Origin: Prevotellaceae bacterium
Lineage (GTDB): Bacteria; Bacteroidota; Bacteroidia; Bacteroidales; UBA932
Length of the DNA stretch: 11,749 bases
NCBI GenBank assembly: GCA_031259225.1
Contig: JAIRLT010000163.1
Location: 1 to 11,749, forward strand
Direction: 5' to 3'
A program made the translations under genes and the position numbers. Positions 7,441 to 11,749 of the stretch are shown here, in pieces. Each line of letters opens with the position of its first letter. Positions within the stretch are counted from its first letter, which is position 1. The notes below the pieces were generated by a model that was given only the letters and a program-made list of their open reading frames with translations, had not been told where the DNA came from and did no database searches.

Positions 7441-9132
7441 ATGAATGTACTAAAAATAACAAGTTGTGTCTGCCTGCTCGGCGCAGGTTTTTTGACCAGT
7501 AAAGCCGATAACATAACCGGTATTAACTTGTATGAGTCGGGGATGTATAACTCGTCGAAGATTTATTTTTTGAAACAGTTAAACGCCGCATCTTCCCCGG
7601 ATGAAAAAGCCGAAGCCTGTTATTATTTGGGCAAAAGTTACCTGAATTTGAACCATCCCGATTCTGCCTCCTACTATTTTTCGTTAGGAAGCGAAACGTC
7701 GGCTACCTATCCGTTCAATAAAATCGGAACGTCCACGTTGGCGTTGGTAGAATTGTCCAAAAAAGGAGGGGCGAGTAAAGAGGAACAGAAAGCCTTTGAA
7801 ACAGCTTTCAAAGACGCTATCAAAGCGGATAAAAAAAATATCCGGTTACCGTTGGCTGTAGCGGAAGCATATGCGTATGCGAAAGATTATGCGAAAGCCG
7901 AAGAATACATCAAACTGGCGAAAAAAACAGACGCTAAAAACGGGCTGCCGTTTATGCTGGAAGGCGACATCCTGTTAGCGCAAGACATGGAAAAGAACCG
8001 TGGAGCCGCCGGCACAAAATATGACAATGCTATTTATTTTTCTCCCGATTTGGTGGGAGCCTATATGAAAGGCGCCCGCATCTATATGCTCATCAACGGC
8101 GCGGCAGCATTGGAAAAACTGGAACAGATAGCCGCCATTGCGCCCGGTTTCAACGGTCGGTTCCACTTGCTGGGAGAGTTGCACGAAATACAGGGGAACA
8201 GTAAGCGGGCTGCCGAATATTACGGCAGGTTTATTGAGGATGGATATTACAACGAAGAGCATTTGCTAAAATATGCCGGCATCCTCTATTTCGATAAACA
8301 ATATGACAACGTGCTGTCCATTATTCATCAAGTACTGAGTAAATATCCCGACAATTTAGTGGCTAACCGGCTACACGCCTACGCTCTGGCAAAAACAACC
8401 AAAGGACAGGAAAGCGTGGATGTGCTCACAAATTTCATGAAAAACATACCGGAGGAAAAAATTATCCTGCAGGATTACCTTTGCTATGCCGAAGAATTGG
8501 AAGAAAATAAACAGTATCCGGAGGCAGCGGATTATTACAAAAAAGTAATTCAAAAAGACCCTTCCCGGAAGCAATTTTTGCAGAATATCGGCGAGCTGTA
8601 CACCAAAAGCCAGCAACCGGATTCCGCTATTCGCTACTACAACCATTACCTGGATTTCCTCGAACAACCCAATGCTTCTATTTACTTTCAATTGGGGCGC
8701 AACTATTATAATATAGCTACTGCCGATTCGTTGGAAACCCAACAGGAAAAACTGCAAAGAGCCGATTCTGTTTTTGCCCTGCTCACGGAATTAGCGCCGA
8801 CAAGTTATTTAAGTTATTTTTGGCGGGCGCGTATCAATTCGATGTTAGACCCCGAAACGACGCTGGGACTGGCTAGACCTTTCTATGAAAAAGTTATTGA
8901 AATTGCCACAGAACAAACCGACCGCTATAAACGCGAGTTGATAGAATGCTATAAATACTTAGGCTATTATTACTACGTGCAAGCCGACAACATTACTGCC
9001 AAGCATAATAACAACGCCAGTTTTGCACGGCAAGAATACAACACCGCCAAAGAATATTTCCAAAAAGTCTTTGAACTTGACCCGAACGACGCCGTCGCTC
9101 AAAAAGCTATCGAAGATATCAACGTGAAATAA
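7441..9132 (+). CDS. Exported tetratricopeptide-repeat (TPR) protein
   Basis: The 563-residue protein begins with a likely signal peptide (MNVLKITSCVCLLGAGFLTS, cleavage near 20-22) and then consists almost wholly of helical repeats. Recognisable TPR units include residues 56-88 (AEACYYLGKSYLNLNHPDSA), 135-163 (RLPLAVAEAYAYAKDYAKAE), 240-265, 275-304, 345-373 (EENKQYPEAADYYKKVIQKD), 378-404 and 525-563 (NTAKEYFQKVFELDPNDAVA). TPR arrays bind partner proteins. As the last gene of the operon, 12 bases after the lipoprotein, it is probably a periplasmic scaffold for the TonB machinery. No catalytic motif is visible. The operon ends with a terminator 24 bases downstream. Confidence 0.88.
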   Translation: MNVLKITSCVCLLGAGFLTSKADNITGINLYESGMYNSSKIYFLKQLNAASSPDEKAEACYYLGKSYLNLNHPDSASYYFSLGSETSATYPFNKIGTSTLALVELSKKGGASKEEQKAFETAFKDAIKADKKNIRLPLAVAEAYAYAKDYAKAEEYIKLAKKTDAKNGLPFMLEGDILLAQDMEKNRGAAGTKYDNAIYFSPDLVGAYMKGARIYMLINGAAALEKLEQIAAIAPGFNGRFHLLGELHEIQGNSKRAAEYYGRFIEDGYYNEEHLLKYAGILYFDKQYDNVLSIIHQVLSKYPDNLVANRLHAYALAKTTKGQESVDVLTNFMKNIPEEKIILQDYLCYAEELEENKQYPEAADYYKKVIQKDPSRKQFLQNIGELYTKSQQPDSAIRYYNHYLDFLEQPNASIYFQLGRNYYNIATADSLETQQEKLQRADSVFALLTELAPTSYLSYFWRARINSMLDPETTLGLARPFYEKVIEIATEQTDRYKRELIECYKYLGYYYYVQADNITAKHNNNASFARQEYNTAKEYFQKVFELDPNDAVAQKAIEDINVK

Positions 9133-9155
9133 CGAAACGCACACTATATTTATCG

Positions 9156-9192
9156 AAACGCTCACAGGATGAAATTCTGTAAGCGTTTTTTT
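9156..9192 (+). terminator. Intrinsic terminator of the exb-ton operon
   Basis: AAACGCT (9156-9162) pairs with AGCGTTT (9182-9188). An inner ACAG/CTGT stem (9164-9167 with 9177-9180) closes a 9-base loop, and a run of seven T ends at 9192. It sits 24 bases after the TPR stop. Confidence 0.82.
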
Positions 9193-9236
9193 ATGGATAA
9201 AAAGACTACAAATGTTTTTAATCACCTAATTTCTTT

Positions 9237-9265
9237 TTGTATTTTAAAAATTCTTTCTACCTTTG
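9237..9265 (+). promoter_or_regulatory. Bacteroidota-type promoter for RNA2
   Basis: TTG (9237-9239), 18 bases, then TACCTTTG (9258-9265). This matches the phylum consensus and the exact spacing of the RNA1 promoter. The start should fall near 9271-9272, about 26 bases before boxA. It lies just after the operon terminator, so the RNA has its own transcription unit. Confidence 0.75.
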
Positions 9266-9271
9266 CATCCG

Positions 9272-9470
9272 GTTTTGCTGATTAAAACATAATTAATGCT
9301 CTTTAAAACATATTGACCGCTTTTATTCTGTCTTAGAAATCTAGACAATTTCTTAATCAACTGGATAAAAGCAAAACTTCACGATAGAAACGTGGATTTT
9401 GCTTATAGTTGATTGGGTAGTCTAGAACCTCTAAGACGATAAGCATAGTTCGCGTTTCATATTTTATATC
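9272..9470 (+). ncRNA. boxA-led rod-shaped structured RNA, copy 2 (possible Bacteroidales-1 / 6S-like RNA)
   Basis: The boxA match TGCTCTTTAAAAC (9297-9309) is followed by the same nested helices as copy 1: 9330-9337 with 9430-9437, 9340-9346 with 9420-9426, 9355-9362 with 9407-9414, 9369-9376 with 9397-9404, and 9380-9383 with 9391-9394. Internal loops agree with copy 1: 8 nt on the 5' side (9347-9354), and the ACC linker (9427-9429) between the outer two helices. The base of the rod reads TTCTGT then TTAGA here and TTCTGTTCTTGA in copy 1. The tail GATAAGCATAGTTCGCGTTT (9438-9457) aligns with the tail of copy 1. No protein gene follows for 500 bases, so this copy is more likely a free-standing RNA. 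I see no clear T-rich terminator; the 3' end is an estimate. Confidence 0.62.
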
Positions 9471-9556
9471 TGAACAATTTCCCGAAACAAGACTTCCCGG
9501 ATAAAAGCCGCCATTATGTTAAAGGCGCAAATTATGTGAATTGTTATGATTGACGC

Positions 9557-9631
9557 GAATTACGCGGATTTTTTACGGATTACGCAGATTTTTTTACAGA
9601 TTACGCAGATTTTTTTACAGATTACGCGGAT
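9557..9631 (+). repeat. 21-bp tandem repeat with phased T-tracts
   Basis: About 3.6 copies of a 20-21 bp unit (core GATTACGCAGATTTTTTTAC) run head to tail at 9557-9576, 9577-9597, 9598-9618 and 9619-9631. The T-runs of 6-7 bases recur every 21 bp, roughly two helical turns. That should make this DNA curved. It is non-coding. Confidence 0.85.
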
Positions 9632-9635
9632 ATAG

Positions 9636-9713
9636 TGCGGCAAAAGGGGATTGTTTAGTGAATGTTTGTGTTTGGGAATAAAGTATAAATGTAAAGCAAT
9701 CCCTTAAACCGCA
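9636..9713. repeat. Long imperfect inverted repeat
   Basis: TGCGG (9636-9640) pairs with CCGCA (9709-9713). After a 3x3 internal loop, the stretch 9644-9653 pairs with 9697-9705 (GGGATTG with CAATCCC plus flanking pairs). The loop of about 43 bases is A/T-rich with no gene. It starts right after the 21-bp tandem repeat. It could be a hairpin in RNA or a small non-autonomous element; nothing in the loop indicates function. Confidence 0.55.
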
Positions 9714-9742
9714 AAACAAATAATGAATAATGAACATCGCAC

Positions 9743-9878
9743 CGTCATTCCGACCGGAGCACGCGAAGAATGAGCGTACGTAGCGGAGGAAACTGCCTCC
9801 AAACGCAGGCAGTCCGGGCTGGACAGCGGCGCGGCATAGCAGATTACTCGACTCCGCTTCGCTTCGCTCGCAATGACG
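9743..9878. repeat. Dispersed palindromic repeat element, copy 1
   Basis: The element starts CGTCATTCCGACCGGAGC and ends GCTTCGCTCGCAATGACG, so its ends are inverted (CGTCATT / AATGACG). Inside is a hairpin CTGCCT/AGGCAG (9793-9798 with 9807-9812). The left part recurs at 11620-11685 in the same orientation (CGTCATTCCGACCGG, then GAGCGGAGGAA and CTGCC). Such GC-rich palindromes are common intergenic elements in Bacteroidota. It has no coding potential that I would defend. Confidence 0.7.
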
Positions 9879-9894
9879 AGCCAATTAACAATGA

Positions 9895-9910
9895 GGCTGG
9901 CGCACCAGCC
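9895..9910. other. Perfect 6-bp hairpin ahead of the surface-protein gene
   Basis: GGCTGG (9895-9900), loop CGCA, then CCAGCC (9905-9910). It is followed by a short GACTTACGACTTATGACTTA repeat and a run of nine A before the leader of the 9971 gene. Without a T-tract it is not a standard plus-strand terminator. No TAnnTTTG box was found between it and 9971. Confidence 0.5.
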
Positions 9911-9970
9911 GACTTACGACTTATGACTTACGACTAAAAAAAAATTACAAACCAAATAAAAATAATAACT

Positions 9971-11281
9971 ATGAAAAAATCATTATCAAATTCCGTACGG
10001 CTGCGCTTTGCCGCAGTGTTATTGTTCCTTCTTCCGGCTTTGGGCAGCGCGTTTGCACAGGTAAGCGTGTCTAATATGGCGACCGATTACCCCGCTAAAA
10101 AAGTGTCGTTCACTGTAACGTGGACGGCGCAACCGCATCACGACCAAATCTGGATGATTGTCGACTATGTTAAGATAGCCGGTGCAACCACTGTGGGCAA
10201 TTGGTCGCGTGCGAACGTTACAGGCGTTGATGCCAACGGTTATGCGGCTGCATCTACCGTTACCGGGCATCGCGGCTTCTGGCTGTTTACCAATGAATAT
10301 TCCAGCGGTAGCGCGAATGTTACAGCGACGTTAGACCTTGCCGGCGTGGACAAATTCAACTGGTGCGCCTACGCGCTAAATATGCCGCCCCAAGCGGTGT
10401 TGCAGCCCGACGGCTCTTACAAACTGCAAGGCACGCCTCCGTTCACGGTAAACGGTACAAAGCTGGGCAACAACGTTACCACTTTTGGACCCGGTACCTG
10501 CATCACTTCGCTAAGCGACGCTACGGACAATCCGGAAAAAGTTCTTCCCGCCTTACCGGAGGTCAGTTCCTCCAATCCTGCGGCACGGTGCGGCGCGGGT
10601 GAAGTTACACTCACTGCCTCCGCCTCCGGCGGCACGACCACCGCCATGACCTATACATGGGATGTGGGCGGCGGCATTGGAACACATAATTCAAGCATCG
10701 GTAGTCAGTCGCTTGCTTCGGTGGCTGTGGGCAGTACCACGTACAGCGTAACGGTGACCAACGCCTTCGGCTGTACCAGTGCGGCGGCTACCGGCGCCAT
10801 TACCATTCACGGCTTGCCGGATATTACCCTTACTTCTGCTAATAGCAGCCAAACAGTCACAGAGGGTACGGCAATTACGGATATTGAATACACTACCACT
10901 AATGCTTCCGGCGCAACGGCGACCGGTTTACCGGATGACGTTTCCGGCTCTTGGTCTACGAGTGTATATATCATTAGCGGCACACCTTCGGCTACCGGCA
11001 CATTTAATTATACGGTTGTGACGAAAAACAGTAATGGTTGCTCCAATGCCACTGCTACCGGAACACTCACCGTAAACGCATCGTGTGCCAATTGTATTAT
11101 TTGGCTTGAATGTACAAGTGTGACCGCTGCAATGGATGATTATAACGGTGTTTCGCAAAGTGGGTTTACTGAAATAACTAACCTGCCATACGAGACCGAA
11201 AAACTTCTAAACTGGGAGGATGCCAACACGTTTTGCTCTAACAAAAGTCCAGGCTGGCGCCTGCCTACAGTGCAAGAGTAA
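9971..11281 (+). CDS. Secreted Ig-like-repeat surface protein, truncated in its C-terminal lectin-like domain
   Basis: The frame gives 436 residues: a signal peptide (MKKSLSNSVRLRFAAVLLFL, cleavage after AFAQ at about 30), then an unrecognised N-terminal domain (31-190). An Ig/PKD-like domain follows at about 195-279 (EVTLTASASGG, TYTWDVGGG, YSVTVTNAFGCTS). A second, putative-Ig type spans about 281-368 (ATGLPDDVSG, YIISGTPSATGTFNYTVV). The last segment (371-436) ends NWEDANTFCSNKSPGWRLPT and VQE. WRLPT is the hallmark of the DUF1566/C-type-lectin-like fold, which normally continues for about 60 more residues. Those residues are encoded just downstream in the same frame after a TAA, so the protein is truncated or the gene is decaying. 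Base composition is more GC-rich than the exb operon. The gene lies between two copies of a dispersed repeat, so it may be mobile or acquired. Confidence 0.8.
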   Translation: MKKSLSNSVRLRFAAVLLFLLPALGSAFAQVSVSNMATDYPAKKVSFTVTWTAQPHHDQIWMIVDYVKIAGATTVGNWSRANVTGVDANGYAAASTVTGHRGFWLFTNEYSSGSANVTATLDLAGVDKFNWCAYALNMPPQAVLQPDGSYKLQGTPPFTVNGTKLGNNVTTFGPGTCITSLSDATDNPEKVLPALPEVSSSNPAARCGAGEVTLTASASGGTTTAMTYTWDVGGGIGTHNSSIGSQSLASVAVGSTTYSVTVTNAFGCTSAAATGAITIHGLPDITLTSANSSQTVTEGTAITDIEYTTTNASGATATGLPDDVSGSWSTSVYIISGTPSATGTFNYTVVTKNSNGCSNATATGTLTVNASCANCIIWLECTSVTAAMDDYNGVSQSGFTEITNLPYETEKLLNWEDANTFCSNKSPGWRLPTVQE

Positions 11282-11458
11282 CAATGCATGCGCGATAAAC
11301 GTGCAAGCCTGCCATAAAGCTACGCCTCTGATAACTATTACTGGGCTTGCACTCGCTCGTTGAACTACATAGATGAGGCTGCCATATATGACTTCTGGTC
11401 TGGCACCAACGCCACCCGAGTTATGAGCAATGGGTACTACATAAAATGCGTTAAGTAG
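11282..11458 (+). pseudogene. Remnant C-terminal half of the lectin-like (DUF1566-type) domain
   Basis: In the same frame as the preceding gene, the reading continues after the TAA at 11279-11281 as QCMRDKRASLP. It then meets a second TAA (11315-11317) and goes on as SYASDNYYWACTRS, next EAAIYDFWSG and GYYIKCVK, to a TAG at 11456-11458. WRLPT, then CM, YYW and a final IKCVK are the expected order of landmarks in DUF1566-like domains. The complete product would be about 495 residues. No frameshift is needed; only the two TAA codons break it. Confidence 0.65.
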
Positions 11459-11497
11459 CCATTGTTGGGTTCAAGGTGATATTTCTATCCTCTATTC

Positions 11498-11522
11498 CTT
11501 TTCGCGCGCTTCGCGCGAAAAG
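11498..11522. repeat. Perfect 11-bp GC-rich hairpin
   Basis: CTTTTCGCGCG (11498-11508), loop CTT, then CGCGCGAAAAG (11512-11522). It lies 40 bases after the surface-gene remnant. The T and A runs are inside the stem rather than after it, so it is not a textbook terminator, though it may stop or protect the transcript. Confidence 0.6.
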
Positions 11523-11531
11523 CGGCAGCGT

Positions 11532-11564
11532 GGTTTCACACCCATAGGGTAGCACGATGAAACC
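11532..11564. other. Stem-loop downstream of the hairpin
   Basis: GGTTTCA (11532-11538) pairs with TGAAACC (11558-11564), with an inner CCC/GGG (11541-11543 with 11547-11549). It might form part of a 3' UTR structure with the hairpin at 11498-11522; function is unknown. Confidence 0.45.
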
Positions 11565-11582
11565 TTAGAGAATAGGACACCT

Positions 11583-11600
11583 CCCCCCCAGCCCCCTCCC
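11583..11600 (-). other. C-rich tract with G-quadruplex potential on the minus strand
   Basis: C-runs of 7, 5 and 3 bases (11583-11589, 11592-11596, 11598-11600) give closely spaced G-runs on the minus strand. The longest run can supply two tracts, enough for a four-tract quadruplex. Confidence 0.4.
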
Positions 11601-11619
11601 AACCTTATTTACACGCGCC

Positions 11620-11685
11620 CGTCATTCCGACCGGTGTGCGCGAGGCACGAGCGCACGGAGCGGAGGAAGCTGCCCCAAAACGCAG
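11620..11685. repeat. Dispersed palindromic repeat element, copy 2 (left part)
   Basis: It starts CGTCATTCCGACCGG and continues through a cacgagcgcacg-like segment to GAGCGGAGGAA and CTGCC, matching 9743-9797 in order and orientation. The right part is replaced from 11686 by a 21-bp tandem repeat, so this copy is incomplete or rearranged within the window. Confidence 0.65.
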
Positions 11686-11749
11686 AAAGAACGAGCCGAG
11701 CGCATTAAAGAATGAGCCGAGCGCATTAAAGAACGAGCCGAGCGCATTA
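11686..11749 (+). repeat. 21-bp tandem repeat running off the window
   Basis: Three copies of a 21-bp unit (core GAACGAGCCGAGCGCATT) occupy 11686-11706, 11707-11727 and 11728-11748; the middle copy has one T for C change. The array reaches the window edge, so its real length is unknown. The unit is unrelated in sequence to the 21-bp repeat at 9557. Confidence 0.85.

Noticed and set aside
9557..9631. CRISPR array
   Set aside because: The units are head to tail with no spacers, 20-21 bp long, and no cas genes are near.
9615..9884. Minus-strand ORF of 89 codons across the repeats
   Set aside because: It runs through the dispersed palindrome. Peptides such as CERSEAESSNL are a well-known artefact of translating such repeats.
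11498..11522. Intrinsic terminator for the surface-protein gene
   Set aside because: The stem is strong but no T-run follows it on either strand, so it is listed only as a hairpin.

Overview
The window comes from a member of the Bacteroidota, most likely order Bacteroidales. The evidence is threefold. Promoters have the phylum's own form (TTG, 18-19 bases, TAnnTTTG). Starts follow A-rich leaders with no Shine-Dalgarno sequence. The ExbB-ExbD-ExbD-TonB-lipoprotein-TPR gene order is familiar from this group. Genus cannot be read from the sequence.

Layout. Bases 1-220 hold the N-terminal part of purC (SAICAR synthase) on the minus strand. Divergent from it, a strong promoter (328-356) drives a boxA-led, rod-shaped structured RNA of about 190 nt (RNA1). 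It is followed, with no obvious terminator, by a roughly 900-residue polytopic membrane protein that ends in a LamG-like domain (577-3270). A second promoter (3325-3354) starts a tight six-gene operon: ExbB-type proton channel, two ExbD paralogues, TonB, a PstS-like phosphate-binding lipoprotein and a TPR protein. It closes with a good intrinsic terminator at 9156-9192. The first four gene products should form a proton-driven motor that energises outer-membrane TonB-dependent receptors. The last two are exported accessory proteins of unknown role.

Downstream of that terminator is a third promoter with exactly the same spacing as the first. It drives a second, diverged copy of the structured RNA (RNA2, about 9272-9470). 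The two copies share boxA, helix order, internal-loop layout and 3' tail, while the paired bases differ. This looks like covariation, so the fold is probably real. A Bacteroidales-1 / 6S-like RNA is the best guess but is not proven.

From 9540 to the end the DNA is repeat-rich accessory sequence. It holds a 21-bp tandem repeat with phased T-tracts, a long inverted repeat, two copies of a dispersed palindromic element (9743-9878 and 11620-11685), small hairpins, a C-rich tract and a second 21-bp tandem repeat that runs off the window. Between the two palindromic copies lies a secreted, Ig-like-repeat surface protein. Its C-terminal lectin-like (DUF1566-type) domain is broken by two in-frame TAA codons, with the rest of the domain still readable to 11458.

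The most interesting items are the paired structured RNAs, the mutually exclusive pairing in RNA1 ahead of the membrane-protein gene, and the interrupted surface protein.
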